Part shown: one piece after another, positions 22,909 through 34,205 of the stretch | Layout: every line of letters starts with the position of its first letter | How positions within the stretch are numbered: position 1 is the stretch's first letter | Assembly: GCA_020746875.1 (NCBI GenBank) | Contig: JAGTJL010000012.1 | Span: 434,001-498,000 of the forward strand | Source of the DNA: Rhexocercosporidium sp. MPI-PUGE-AT-0058 | Lineage: Eukaryota; Ascomycota; Leotiomycetes; Helotiales | DNA: 64,000 nucleotides | Direction of reading: 5' to 3' | Translations under genes and position numbers: made by a program | Notes under the pieces: generated by a model | Told to the model about the DNA's origin: nothing | What the model saw: the letters and a program-made list of their open reading frames with translations, nothing else | The model's database searches: none

Positions 22909-23778
22909 ATGGCAGGCTTCTCTACCTTCCACAGCAACACGACTGCCATACCTACTGAGATCACTACCCAGATCTTGGGTTATATCGTCGCGGACGCAAG
23001 ACCGCTTGGCGGCAGTGTCAGGACCCATACCAAACACCACCCAGTGGCAACAGTATCGAAAACTTTTCGTGCAATCTACCTCAACTCCCCTTACTCAACT
23101 TCCACGAAAGGCGGAGAGACTACGCCAGCCAAACTCCGTATTGGCGAAGCCCTCGAGTTCAGCGACTTGAAAACCCTGTCAGCCTTCTTCGAACACGGTC
23201 CGGGTCGAGATGCTACAACTCTGCACAACGTTCGGTTCCTCAGCGTATCCTATCTTGACGATGAGAATGCCACGGGTTGGGGTCAGCGGACTACCGATTA
23301 TGCTTACGAGGCTTTTGAGTACCTTTATAAACACTGGGGTTCTATGCGAATATCATGGCTTCGACTTTGTATCCCTTACTCACATGCGATATCTTCGGTT
23401 AACGACCCTGGGTTGTGGAGCCTCCTCAAGCTCCATAACCTTCCTCGCCTGATAATTCGTGGTCCACACGGTTGTATCACACCTGACGTCCGCAAACATC
23501 TTAAGGCTCGTACACATACAAAGAAGCTATTCCCGTGGCGCCCACTTGGCCTGGAAAATGTTGGTGGAAGAAAGTGGAGTGGCCAGATGGCATGGGAGGA
23601 GCAATACCAGTTACTCGATAGTCGATACAAGTACTTGCACGACCGGGAAACCGTTACCGAAAGGCGAAAAATGCAACGGAATGCCTACCACAAGCGGCGA
23701 CGACGGTGGCCCATGTTGTCAAAATGGAGAAAGAAGGGCCGCGCATGGCCACGAGATTTAGGTGAGAAGATAACCTGA
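22909..23778 (+). CDS. F-box-like hypothetical protein, 289 aa
   Basis: Single exon starting MAGFSTFHSN. Residues about 15-30 (AIPTEITTQILGYIVAD) match the LPxEIxxxIL core of an F-box-like helix, followed by TVSKTFRAIYL, as in many short fungal F-box proteins. The middle part (FLSVSYLDDENA, RLCIPYSHAISS) is leucine-rich but without clear repeats. The C-terminus is extremely basic (KRRRRWPMLSKWRKKGR). If it is an F-box protein it would act as an SCF adaptor; this is inferred. An alternative ATG at 22858 opens a short frame that stops soon after. Confidence 0.62.
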   Translation: MAGFSTFHSNTTAIPTEITTQILGYIVADARPLGGSVRTHTKHHPVATVSKTFRAIYLNSPYSTSTKGGETTPAKLRIGEALEFSDLKTLSAFFEHGPGRDATTLHNVRFLSVSYLDDENATGWGQRTTDYAYEAFEYLYKHWGSMRISWLRLCIPYSHAISSVNDPGLWSLLKLHNLPRLIIRGPHGCITPDVRKHLKARTHTKKLFPWRPLGLENVGGRKWSGQMAWEEQYQLLDSRYKYLHDRETVTERRKMQRNAYHKRRRRWPMLSKWRKKGRAWPRDLGEKIT

Positions 23779-23855
23779 TATTTCTGAACATGGTTTGAAA
23801 CACGACTGGTTGCTATGTACATACAGTCCCTGCCCTGATCGCGAATTAAGAGCGG

Positions 23856-24983
23856 TCAATCTCCATCCTCATTGACATCCAAATTCGGGCTATCCTTCAT
23901 CGGTCCCATGGACAACAGCAAGCCTTTCTTGACACTATGCTGCTGTTCTTGACCTTCAGAGTTCCGCTCCTGCGCTATCAGCCTCTTGATCGAGGACACA
24001 ACTTTGCTCCAACTACCCCACGCTCTATCATCAGCGTCTCTCTTAAATCCATCAAGAAAGCGGAGTCTCTCATCCTGGTCCTCACCTGACGAGTGCGGTG
24101 GCACGAGCGGAGTGGTGAACTTCCCTGACCATAATGCTCCATCGACGCACTGCCAAAAGTCGAGATCTGTTGACCACTTTTGCCAGTTGTACATCTGACT
24201 ACCGTGCGCAAAACGCCGATCCAATGCCGCAAGACGCTTGAGCACGACGTCAAAGCTGCGACTTGCAAAGATTCTCTTGATCTGGTCAAAGTTCGCGGCG
24301 AAGGCGTCATATGGGGCACCCGCCCTCTGGTTCAGGCTGCTTGCAACAATCCAGTGCGCTAGTGGGTGGTGTTGCTGTTTCAGTGCCTACTCTCATTAGT
24401 ACTTCGTCGCTGTCGATCCAAATCTACTCACTTTCTCAATGTCAATATAAATCTCCTTCATCTGAGGGCGATCTAGAAATTCTGTTCGAAGTTTGTCGCG
24501 TCTATCGCATACGCCATGAAGTAGATTGTTAAGAAAGCGCGCTTTCGTGGTATACCCAAGGGCATACTTCACGAAGTCTGAGAAGGGAATTCGAAAGATC
24601 GCCTGGCACACGGTCGCATGGAATTCGGCCGCGATTTCGGAGGGAATCCCTTCGAGTGGCGGGTACCAGTTCCAGTCCCATGGAGATTCACTGTATTCAA
24701 GTGGCATGTGGAGCACTCGCCAAAGCTCATTGGCCTTGAAATCGACTGACAAGTTTGAGGGGTCTGCATGTTGGTCCCTGGAGAGGTTCTGGAAAATTGT
24801 GTCGAGATCGGAACGTTCCTTCAAGTAGCCCACCATCGCGGCTTCATCCACACCGGGAATAAGCGAGCAGATGACTTCCACTTTACCGGTGTTTTTAGTG
24901 GTCACTACCTTTCGCTGCGCTTCTGCCTCCCACCACCTGTTTGCAAAACGAGAAGATGCCGATCCCATATTGGCGAAGGGCAA
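23856..24983 (-). CDS. Hypothetical protein, 360 aa, 2 exons
   Basis: Exons 24983-24432 and 24386-23856 join in phase across a 45-nt intron (GTGAGT donor, GAGTAG acceptor). The product has many aromatic and charged residues (SPWDWNWYPPLEGIP, QMYNWQKWSTDLDFW, DADDRAWGSWSKVV) and is predicted mostly helical. No signal peptide, membrane segment or known domain is visible. It ends in an acidic tail (NLDVNEDGD). The function is unknown. Confidence 0.75.
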
Positions 24984-27328
24984 TCAATGGATTGGATGCG
25001 GCAAGCTAGAACAGATGGTTATCCAGCAGCCTAGTATGGAGGAAGGCGAGGTTGGTGAGGGAGGACGGCTGATGAGGAAGGAGGGTTGACGAGGAAGAAG
25101 TGTTGATGGGGGAGGAGGTCGATAAGGGAAGAAAGACAGACCCCGACCAACTTATACAACATTGATTCCTCGAAGTTCGCCCACCCTGGACGAATTCGTA
25201 TCTGCACCATGGAAGAAGTTCCCCGAGAGCTGAGGCAGTATGCCTTAGTCGATATGATCCTGCCTCAAGGAACCACTCAAAAGGCCAACGGTGGGTACCT
25301 TGGACATCTAGCCACCACACCATCTCTCAAACCCTGCACGCGTTATTCTGTCTATCTAGGGTTGCACCTGGTGTCCATGCCAGTGCATGATGACCAATTC
25401 TGCCTTGGAGGTATTGGCGGTGGTTCTCGACATTGGGTGGGATCGGACGTCGCCGGCAGCAGCCTCCTTTGGCATTGAAATGTATGAACCACTTGAGGGT
25501 GTTATTCCCATTATCAAGTGATAAGCAAAGCAGCAAGTCTGGTACCTATGTCGTCTGCGACACTTCGAATCGCGAGCCTAGAGAGGGGTACAATGTGAAC
25601 AGAGGATCAAGCAGCTCTAGCGTATCCCGAATGGAGACCGCCAGCGAATGTCTAAAATTGCATGGGTTTCCGTCATCCGCTCCGTCTTCCAATCAGCCAC
25701 GGTTGGCGAACCTTTCCAGGCTGTTGCCAATCTCCATAACTCGCAGCTGGCCAGGCGGGTAAGGCGGTATGGAGGAAATATCCAAGACAGCCGAACGCCG
25801 CAGTTAGTTTTCTTAAGGTGAGGGTGTAGTACCAAAGACTCCGCTGGTCATCGGAGTCTACTGGAACGGCGATGGCAGAGCATTCTGCATGAGCTGAATC
25901 CATAGAATCACACACGAGTCACGAATGCTATCTGCTCCATCCGAGGATGGACTTACCATGGAACGGCTATGATGGGGTTGCTGAGGATTGCTGTAATGCA
26001 GCAAAGAATTTCAGGCCCTGTGCTGCGTCGATAGTGCCGATTATCAGCCTGGGCACTACGCAGGCACATCAGGAGGATGACCTGAAGGATGAAAGCCATA
26101 CGATGCAGTTGGGTCTCCCGGAGGGTTGCACCAACTCCCCTCGCAAGTACCCGAGAAATGTTCCCTGCATGCTACTGCACCCAATTTGGCCCTCGATTAA
26201 AGTGGTCCTATCGGATTTCTCCGCGTTCACGCCAGTCAAGTCTCTCTGGGCTAATATCCAAGTAGAGCGACATTGGTCGTGGTACGAAGCCTGTCGCATC
26301 TGGAGCCACCTTTGCAAGCCGTTCTGATACAAGCGTACATGAGCGATTTTCCTAAACCCAATGTTACCAACATATGGTCTCCGCTGCTAAATTTCTTTGT
26401 ACGATACAGTATGAGTCGAGATCTGCCCAGTGTTCTGAGGAGCACCAAAAGCTGATGGCGAGCCTCGTCTCAAATAGGGGACCACCTGAACGCATGGCCT
26501 GGAACAAAATGAGTGCGGACTGTCACTTTCACGATGCCCTTTTGAGGAGGCAGGAGGCGGGGGGCGACCTGGATGTGCACGAATGGAGATCTTCGGCCAG
26601 CCACGGAGGGCCTCTCGGCCCAATCTGAGATATATTTGGCATCTAAATGGGTTATGGTTAGCACACTATCACGATTTGGCTATCAAGGAAAGCTTGAGAT
26701 AGGTCAGCCGACGCAGATGGGTGGAGGGACAGAGATCATCCAACCACCGTGGACCTCACCGATACCATAATACCCTCAATCTGATATCATTTCTGGCTCC
26801 CGGCACGATCTGCGCAGCAACAAGTACTATTAGACTTGCATCTCTACATCCACGTCGCCAAAGAGGTGGCCATGCATGGTTACAGAAGTCGTCGGCGCTT
26901 CCGTGAGGATAAGCTGAGGAGCAGAGATGTGCGCTAGGTCTCCCTGCTGTAGCATATGATGCTATGGAGCAGGGAGTACGATGGCCGGAGAATGGAGACA
27001 AGCAGCCACTACTTATCCCATGAGCGGCGTGAGCGAGGCAGATTCGGTGTTGAGGGTGGCCATATTCGACACCTCACTGGCTACTATCCGCGAAATCAAC
27101 GCTGAGCCGACAGGGAATCCGGGAGGGGCACTTTAGGGAGGTACGGAACGGATGGCCATTCCTAGAACGACAAGGCAGCCTACGCATCGGCGATGTAGGC
27201 ACTGTAACATTATAAAGAGTGCCTACCAGCACGATCTACACTTTCCTCCCCATGCTCCACCCAGGCATTCACCTCCGATACAATTACTGTGGCTACTACG
27301 CTCATCACCACTTATCTACGTGAACAGT
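24984..27328. other. Long stretch without a supported gene
   Basis: Many short frames occur on both strands, but none combines into a consistent spliced gene or a recognisable domain. It may hold non-coding transcripts or highly decayed sequence. Confidence 0.4.
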
Positions 27329-28401
27329 ATGAGCGCACCACCCCTCAGCGAGGCAGAACCTATTTCAGTCGGTGCCTCTTTCTACGTAAGTGAGAAGCCA
27401 AAATGGAAACACACGTCTATTGACAAAGAAGAATTCCATCAACGCGACATTCTATCCCTATGAGGCTACGCCCGAAGCAGTGGAAGGCATGGCGCCGCCC
27501 CAGAACAAGTAAGTCCATGATCCGAAGCCGTGTTGAAAGAGGTAATAACAGTATCTAGTGACACTACGCCGGGTCTTGGGCAATCTGTACCGTCAGATAG
27601 CGGCTTCGTAATTGCTGCGGATTTGGTAAGTGATGCATTGACTCTTATTCTAACTCAATGTCTGATATCGCCTGAGGACTCAGTACCAGCTTCATATATC
27701 GGTGAAGATGGTCGACTTACTCTGCTTCGTGGTAAGGCCTGTGGATCTAGTATATTGAATCCAGCTAACCCAAGAGAAATCGATACCATTTTCCGAGATA
27801 TGGCCACCAACTCTTCTGGCTCTCGTGCTACCATTTCACAAGAAACACTTAGGCTTTTGCCCATTGTATCGCGAACTGTGATTCGTCAGTACTGTCCTTG
27901 CAATGGCTATTCTTCGGCTCACCTTCCATGTTAGAATATGTTAGTGAGCTCCAAGCTAATAATAGTCAACTCCATATGAGCAACGCACGACTCCAAGCCA
28001 CTCAGGGAGGCGGGCAAGCTAGAGCACAGCAAATGGAAGGCAAGATGACTATTCACCGCCCTTGCGTCCCTAGACTAACAAGATCCAAAGCTCATATAGC
28101 CGTTCTCCAGAGGGAGATCGAGTTAGTCAAAGGTGTGAACCACAAGCGAATTCGATAGAGCTGACTGACACAATCAATATAGACACGAATCTGAAGTTGC
28201 AATGTCAGTCTCGTCTTGCGTGCTTCTTTGGTCTGCTACTTTTACTTATATGATTTAGTACAAATTGACCATCTGAGACAGGACATGCGCAAGATGGGGG
28301 CGCAGGAGGCCAGTCTGAAGGCAGAACTCGAGCGATTAGGAGTTAGTGCTGTTTTTGATTATGGTGTAGAGAGCTCGAGCAAGAAACTCCGTCAAGGGTG
28401 A
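27329..28401 (+). CDS. Hypothetical coiled-coil protein, 271 aa, 6 exons
   Basis: Exons 27329-27385, 27432-27508, 27559-27888, 27945-28132, 28183-28203 and 28259-28401 are all bounded by GT-AG sites and keep phase to a total of 272 codons. The N-terminal half is polar without recognised domains. From exon 4 onward the protein becomes a coiled coil (ELQANNSQLHMSNARLQ, HIAVLQREIELVKD, IDHLRQDMRKMGAQEASLKA). A similar N-terminal-globular, C-terminal-coil layout is common in fungal unknowns. Exon 5 is only 21 nt. The weakest junction is the exon 4 acceptor near 27944. Confidence 0.65.
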
Positions 28402-29602
28402 GATAGGGATCTGTTGGAGGCGTTTTCAGTGGCATTATGCCTATACAACCTATCTGCTAAGGAGATATCACTTTCAGCGGCAATCATTTACATTATACTC
28501 AATTATCTACTATTCACATCCACCACACCTAATCTCGCTTCCGCTCCCACGCCGTACTTTTCCTAAAATAACGGAAATTCTTCCCTCAAACTCCTACGCC
28601 GTTTAACCTCATTTCTCCAGGAGAACCTCCGCAATTGATCTACCGCGTCCTGAAGAGGTTCCGTTAGTCAGACCCTAGAGCTTGGATTTTTCCATTGTCC
28701 AGAGGCAAGGAGCTTCATTAAGCGATGTGTCTGAACCCAGGGCAGGTTGATGCCAAATGCACCTTTCTCGCTTAGCAATTAGGGGCTTCGCTTAAATAGC
28801 CGAACGACAACATCCAGAAGTCCACCTTTTTACCCCTTTCCGTTTGTAGGAATCCATTCATCATACAAATGCAGGAATGATAATAATCGGCATAGCGTAT
28901 CTTCATATGACCCACGTATATTATGAGGGCACGTAAAGCACCAGGACACCATGCAAGTTCCCAGAGACCGAAATCGAGCCGGAACAGGAGTGGGTGTTGG
29001 AATGCTCGATCTTCGCCTCCAAGCCGGTTGTGACGTGAGAGTTCATTGCCATGACGTGCTCCAGATCCCCCGATGTTGGCGTTGATAATATTGTCGATAT
29101 CCAGGTCCCCATCTGCAACGGGCTCCTGTTGTGACCGACTTCTATGAGCACACGCATCTCATACGCAGGAGAGAACGGGTAAGGTGCTGCGACATTCGAA
29201 TATGTCCGAGAGCTTCAAGATAGGTGCATTTTCTTTCTCCTTCTCTCGCGCATATGTAGCTAGTCAGGTTCAAGTCGAAGCCACCAAAGGAGCCGTAGCG
29301 TGGCGCCACTCCACCCTCATCGTAGCTGGATTGGCCTTTCGTATATATGGTATAGAGGTAGGAGGCGGGGGCACGATGCACCCAATGGATTTACCCTGCC
29401 AGTATCTTCTCCAATGAAGCACGCACATGGAATGGCAAGATGTCATCAGCGTGACCCTTGAAATGTGCGCTAGAGCCGGGCACATGTATATAAGCCTTCG
29501 TCCTGCCCATGAATCTTCAATTCTCCATCTTCCTTCTTTCCTGTTCTTCCCCTTCACTCAACTCAATCATCATCACTGTCAAGCCTAGTCAATCCATTCG
29601 TC
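28402..29602. other. Intergenic region
   Basis: Nothing supported; ends in the leader of the 460-aa gene, with a TATATAAG motif near 29486. Confidence 0.4.
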
Positions 29603-30985
29603 ATGCCTGCCTACAATCCCAATTCCACTCGTCAACTCAGACCACGAAAGGGCCAGCTTCCTAGGGATGCTCCCCATCGCCTCCCCACCGCGTCCATTAA
29701 TATGGCTTCCCAGACCCAAGATATCATCATGAGCGAGGGCATCATCACGGACGGACCGTCACCTGCGACTGACGTCGATGCAGCTATAATGGATGCGGCC
29801 GGCTCCAGGCGCGAGGACACAGCCCCAGCGTCAGCCAGCGTCATGGACCATACCGCGCCCACGGGTGATTTCGTACCATCGAGCAAGGATGCAGCTCCAG
29901 CCAGTACCATCGAAGAGACCACCCCCGGTGGCATCCGACCTTTCACTCCCATTGAAGGCCCAACAGGCCAACTGAGCGAGGACACAGCCGCAGCCAGCAT
30001 CATGGACGATACCGCGCCCACCGGCGATTTCGCACCATCGAGCGAGGATGCAGCTCCAGCCAGTACCACCGAAGAGACCGTCCCGGGTGGCATCCGACCT
30101 TCCACTCCCATTGAAGGCCCAACAGGCCAATTGAGCGAGGATGCAGTCGAGGTTGCAGCTCCTGCCAATACCATCGAAGAGACCATCCCGAGTGACATAG
30201 AGACGTCGATTCGCGATGAGGCATCAACTCACATCAATGTCCTAGACCCCGCGTCCGGCAAGGCCACAGTTGATGAGGACAGTACGATAGTGGCCATGGA
30301 TGAAGATACACCGATACCTGTGGAGAAGACAGGAGGCGAGGAACTCAGCGTGGTGAGTGTCTCGGCTGGGAATGTCGATCATGACACGATCATCGTGGAG
30401 GAGGAAGATGCACGCTTCGACCTTGATGAGGAAGGACCTCAGGTGGAGATGCCCCAAAGCCCTGCTGCTGGTGGATCAATGCAGCCTATCATGATCGAAG
30501 ATGATGATGAGCAAATCGCTGGTAATGGCGGCTCAACGCAGCCGATCGTGGTCGATGAATCTGATGATGAGCAGATCGATGAGGCGCCAGCTTACATTCG
30601 TGATATCGTGCAAAGAAAGGTCTCGGATGAAGACACGGAGTCTGAATACAGCGACGACAACAGCACTTCCGGTTCTTCACGACAATTTTCTCGCTCATCT
30701 CGACTTCAGGGGCGATTGAATCAGCTTCAAGATAATCATGTGGGATACACGATCAGAGTTCTTGAGCGTTTGATTGAGCAGATTGGAAGTCGCGATGATG
30801 GGGAGCCCGAGAACACTGATCACCAGGGCCGTTCTATGGATGGATACCTCTTGTCTGAGATGAATGCGACGAGCAGAACGATTGGTAGTCTCGACTATCT
30901 CATTGAGGACATCAATAAGTATCGTACGAAACTGTCTCGGGCTCGCCGTCATCAGAAGGAACAGAGAGCAGCGAGGCGTGTCTAG
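29603..30985 (+). CDS. Acidic, disordered repeat protein, 460 aa
   Basis: Single exon. Residues 1-60 include a basic start (RQLRPRKGQLPRD). Residues 81-186 are two tandem 53-residue repeats starting MDHTAPTGDF and MDDTAPTGDF. The centre is strongly acidic with two related motifs (PIMIEDDDEQIAG, PIVVDESDDEQID) that resemble SUMO-interacting motifs (hydrophobic residues followed by acids). The C-terminal 120 residues (SSRLQGRLNQLQDN, RTIGSLDYLIEDINKY) may fold as helices. No known domain. The neighbouring Ulp1-type relic starts 108 bp downstream on the same strand, so a SUMO link is suggestive but unproven. Confidence 0.75.
   Translation: MPAYNPNSTRQLRPRKGQLPRDAPHRLPTASINMASQTQDIIMSEGIITDGPSPATDVDAAIMDAAGSRREDTAPASASVMDHTAPTGDFVPSSKDAAPASTIEETTPGGIRPFTPIEGPTGQLSEDTAAASIMDDTAPTGDFAPSSEDAAPASTTEETVPGGIRPSTPIEGPTGQLSEDAVEVAAPANTIEETIPSDIETSIRDEASTHINVLDPASGKATVDEDSTIVAMDEDTPIPVEKTGGEELSVVSVSAGNVDHDTIIVEEEDARFDLDEEGPQVEMPQSPAAGGSMQPIMIEDDDEQIAGNGGSTQPIVVDESDDEQIDEAPAYIRDIVQRKVSDEDTESEYSDDNSTSGSSRQFSRSSRLQGRLNQLQDNHVGYTIRVLERLIEQIGSRDDGEPENTDHQGRSMDGYLLSEMNATSRTIGSLDYLIEDINKYRTKLSRARRHQKEQRAARRV
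29843..30160 (+). repeat. 159-bp coding tandem repeat, 2 copies
   Basis: Units 29843-30001 and 30002-30160 are nearly identical and encode 53 residues each. A partial related segment (EETIPSDIE) follows. Confidence 0.92.
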
Positions 30986-31092
30986 TTTGCAACACTTGTT
31001 TGAGGGTGGGGTTAAGCTTTGTCCGCGTTATACTGTTTCTTTCCCTTCCACATGTCTTCTATTTGTGATATAGCCCGCGAAAGCTTCGTCAA

Positions 31093-32250
31093 ATGAAAAC
31101 CATACTTGCAACAGCAATCAACCACATGTCTCTTCGTGAATGCAGCTTCTTGAAGTCTCGACATCACATCGATGAGCAAGTGAGGTTGTTAGCTGAGGAA
31201 GGACGACCGGATCTCTCTCACTTCTTGGACTCGCTTGAATCGCGGTCTATCGCACCATCAAAGGAGATCTCAAGTTTGCGAGCGGCGTACGGTTTGGAGA
31301 AAGTAGGTCGATATCTGGGCTTTAGTAACTTCTGTTGATGAATCATAGGAACCTGTACCACAAAGCTGCTTGGATACTGCTCTCGATCGCGTTGTCGAAG
31401 GGGTCAGCCACGTTTTCGGCAAGCATTCACTCGGCGAAAACGATTCTGTCATCGTGGATGGTGCAGTTGAACTTTCTGGTGGGGTGTTCGACAGGTTACG
31501 CTCCAGAGAATGGCTCAACGGTTGGACATTGCGGCCGCTCTCGAGATGACTGATAGGCCTGTTTTTGTGCATCTCGGTGTTAGCATCCCACTTCACAGGA
31601 AACGGCGAGGTTACACCGATCTCAAAACCCTTTGGCCGCTGGAGGAAAAAGATTGACAGCTTCACGCGTAGACATGAATATTCTCGAAAGGCCACAGGTA
31701 TTCATCTGCCCGCTAAATACCAACGCCAACCACTTCACTGCTTGAGATCAATGAGCAAACGAAGATGATACCATTACGATTCAATGGCAACTCATCGAAG
31801 GACAAAGTTCTACCTCAGTCCGGCAGGCGGTAGAGGTAGGTGAATTCGAACAGATTCAAAGACGTTGCTGACTCACCACAGGCTGAATTCAAAGACTTGG
31901 GCTTTGGATATACTGAAGCAGTAAGTGAACTCCTCAAGACATCGCGGCACACCAACCTAGCATTCAGCCTACTCCCCAGCAGAAAGATGGATGGAGCTGC
32001 GGACTCATGGTCATCAGCAACGCAAAGCAGCGCATGAATGATCTCTCAGTTGGGGCTTGGAATAGCGAGGTAGATCCTGGCCGGGTGATCAAGGAAGTAA
32101 TTGGGAATTGTGAGATGTTCCTTGGGAGTGACGCTCTCAAACCACAGCTCCTTTCCAAGAAACGCAAGAAAGCAGATACTGTATCAAGAGAACACCCGTC
32201 GGCCAAATTCTACGGCCCTCCATCTCTTCCTGCTAGAGTCTTAATCAAGC
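31093..32250 (+). pseudogene. Degraded Ulp1-type (C48) cysteine protease gene
   Basis: Exon 1 (31093 to about 31302) and a second exon after a CATAG acceptor read in frame to EWLNG. After that the Ulp1 domain continues only by switching frame several times: MTDRPVFVHLGVSIPL, then ISKPFGRWRKKIDSF, then VFICPLNTNANHFT, then LLEINEQTKMI, then YHYDSMATHRRTKF, then after an intron QQKDGWSCGLMVISN. The catalytic triad positions of a SUMO-type protease are recognisable: His in NHF, Asp in HYDS, Gln and Cys in QQKDGWSCG. At least four small indels disrupt the domain, so it cannot encode a full protease. Ulp1-like domains occur both in SUMO proteases and in several DNA transposon families. Which origin applies here is unknown. 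Confidence 0.8.
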
Positions 32251-32420
32251 AGTCTCGACCTGTCCGAGTCTTCGAGTACTGTACCTTCCAAACCTCACAC
32301 ACAAGGAAAGCGTGCGGCCTACAGTACTTCTCATCAAATGCTCTTTCACGTCGCTCTCATTGGACATTAGCACCTACTTCCGCAAATTGCGTTCCTCATT
32401 CGTACTCCCAAGATAGGTGT
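32226..32420 (+). other. Displaced copy of the pseudokinase promoter/leader
   Basis: This stretch aligns over most of its length with the reverse complement of about 58030-58225, which is the upstream region and start of the pseudokinase at 56921-58035. Shared blocks include GACCTGTCCGAGTCTTCGAG and CTTTCACGTCGCT, and the match ends at CCCAAGAT. Here the start codon position reads ATA instead of ATG, so the copy carries no coding start. It abuts the Ulp1 relic. Confidence 0.7.
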
Positions 32421-32460
32421 TGTGAGTAAGCTCTTGGCAAGTCTCGAGGATCTATGTTAT

Positions 32461-33720
32461 CTAGAATCTTCTATCAGCTAGATTTAAACCGGGCAAAGAT
32501 TTACGTACTATTATACCCAGCTTGCTGATTCTTGAAGCAATCTCCAATGGGTTGTCATCTGTCTTCCGTTGAATAAAATCTTCAATCGCGGGGTAACCAA
32601 TGGCCCGGTACTTCTCGACCATCAGGATACCGTAACCCTCAAGCATCAGGTCAGACAGGTGGATTGATTCCAAGTTCAAACAACTCCTCATTTCAACAAA
32701 GACTAGTTCCCAAGAGCCTTCCAAATCCTCTCCATCAGGGCTTTCCAGATCTATCGAGTATAGTTCGACCACCTTCAAGTTGTGGGCGTGCTTGTGGAAG
32801 ACGTTGATTAAATGCAACGGATTCTCAATTTGTAATAAATCCAAACGGAGAATCTGCAAGTGTGGACTAAGTGACTTGAAAAAATCTGCAGGTAGTCCGT
32901 AACCAAGACCGTCGGAACGCAAAACCAGCTCTGTTGTCGAAACCGCAGACTGGATCAGCTCTGCTACACCATAGTAGTTCACTGGTCCGCCCTCTACCAC
33001 CCATGGTAGTATCATTACCAGACGCCTCAGCCTTCCGAACACGCGTAGGTACGGTACAAGGGCCAAAGAGGAGAGTTCTTGAATGATCCCTATCAAGGCA
33101 GGAGGGTCCAAGCCGAGAGATCCCAGATGCAGCTCTTCGATTGCCAGTCCGGAGATATATAGGGCACTTGTGATTGCGCGAAACAGTCGCGGGCCGGTTC
33201 CAGTATATCCTCGGCCGCCCGAATGTTCCACCTGGCTACCCAAGTCCTCCAAAATTCTGACAGATCGCAACCTTCGATACTGAGGCATCGCACCGGCCAA
33301 GCTAGCTATGTCCAAATTGCTCTTCTCTATCTGCCTTTGATGTTCACAGCCATAGCAAAAATTTTCATACAATTCATTAAACTCCTCTGGCGAATATTGT
33401 TCCAAGCGTATTCCTCGGCAGTCCTCGAATTTCTCAGGCGTTGGATCGACCTCAAAAGATTCAAAGGTGAAGGTCAAGCGTCGAACGCTTTGGCAGAGAT
33501 ATGGAGTTCGAGACATTTGAAGGAAACTTGTATAATTTCGTTCTCCGTGAACAATAGTAACATGTTCGAAGGCGAGGCTGGCTCCAATCTCGGCAAGTCT
33601 TCGACAGACAGCGCGAGTCGCTAAAAGGTCCTCTTTCTGACCGCATGGCACAAAGTCCGGATCCAAATAGTAGAGGTATTTGAGGATCTGGAGTAAAATC
33701 TCATCCGACAATCGAAGCAT
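32461..33720 (-). CDS. F-box / leucine-rich protein, 419 aa
   Basis: Single intact exon. The N-terminal F-box starts at LSDEILLQILKYLYYLDPDF, followed by TRAVCRRLAEIGASLAFEHVTI, the typical second and third helices of fungal F-box proteins. The remainder contains leucine-rich strands and helices (IEELHLGSLGL, LQILRLDLLQIENPL, NLESIHLSDLML) resembling irregular LRRs used for substrate binding. It is expected to act as an SCF ubiquitin-ligase adaptor with an unknown target. It marks the left border of the repeat-dense block: a dispersed repeat starts about 90 bp upstream of its start codon. Confidence 0.85.
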   Translation of the reverse strand: MLRLSDEILLQILKYLYYLDPDFVPCGQKEDLLATRAVCRRLAEIGASLAFEHVTIVHGERNYTSFLQMSRTPYLCQSVRRLTFTFESFEVDPTPEKFEDCRGIRLEQYSPEEFNELYENFCYGCEHQRQIEKSNLDIASLAGAMPQYRRLRSVRILEDLGSQVEHSGGRGYTGTGPRLFRAITSALYISGLAIEELHLGSLGLDPPALIGIIQELSSLALVPYLRVFGRLRRLVMILPWVVEGGPVNYYGVAELIQSAVSTTELVLRSDGLGYGLPADFFKSLSPHLQILRLDLLQIENPLHLINVFHKHAHNLKVVELYSIDLESPDGEDLEGSWELVFVEMRSCLNLESIHLSDLMLEGYGILMVEKYRAIGYPAIEDFIQRKTDDNPLEIASRISKLGIIVRKSLPGLNLADRRF

Positions 33721-33810
33721 AATAACTTGCTGCTTATGGTAGTTTATGATGGAGAATACAGGATCCTCTTCGATTATGTATCAGACTGGGTTGGGAAACG
33801 ATTTGACACC

Positions 33811-34205
33811 TTCTAGTCGAGGGGATACGTGAGACCCTGAACGGAGAGGACTAGACCGGTTTCTACAGGCCACGTAATCGAGATGTGTTACTCCACTTTA
33901 ACAGGCTATCCTCAAAACTCAAAATTCTACCCCTGATTTGTCGCTTGACTTATGCTTATTTCAGCGATGAATCTTCAGGGTCTCAGGCATCCCCGCCGGG
34001 CATCAAAATTTCCCAACTTTTCCCAGCTGAACTATTCAAGACTTGCCATTCAGGTCATGACCAGACTACCAGGATACTAAATGAAAAGGGACTATCGCTC
34101 GCCTCTCGATTCAAACATCACCTGACAATATTTAGTATCCAGTGCCATGCCATGCCAATAATTGACACGGTACAAGCTGTACCTGGACATTCAAAGCACG
34201 AGGAG
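33811..34205 (+). repeat. Dispersed repeat, copy A
   Basis: About 395 bp collinear with copy F at 51316. It starts TTCTAGTCGAGGGGATACGT and includes TACTCCACTTTAACAGGC, CTTATGCTTATTTCAGC, GGGTCTCAGGCATCCCCGCC and the downstream GGTCATGACCAGACT. Confidence 0.88.

Noticed and set aside
24984..27328. Several short plus and minus frames as a spliced gene
   Set aside because: No combination kept phase across consensus splice sites or matched a known domain.
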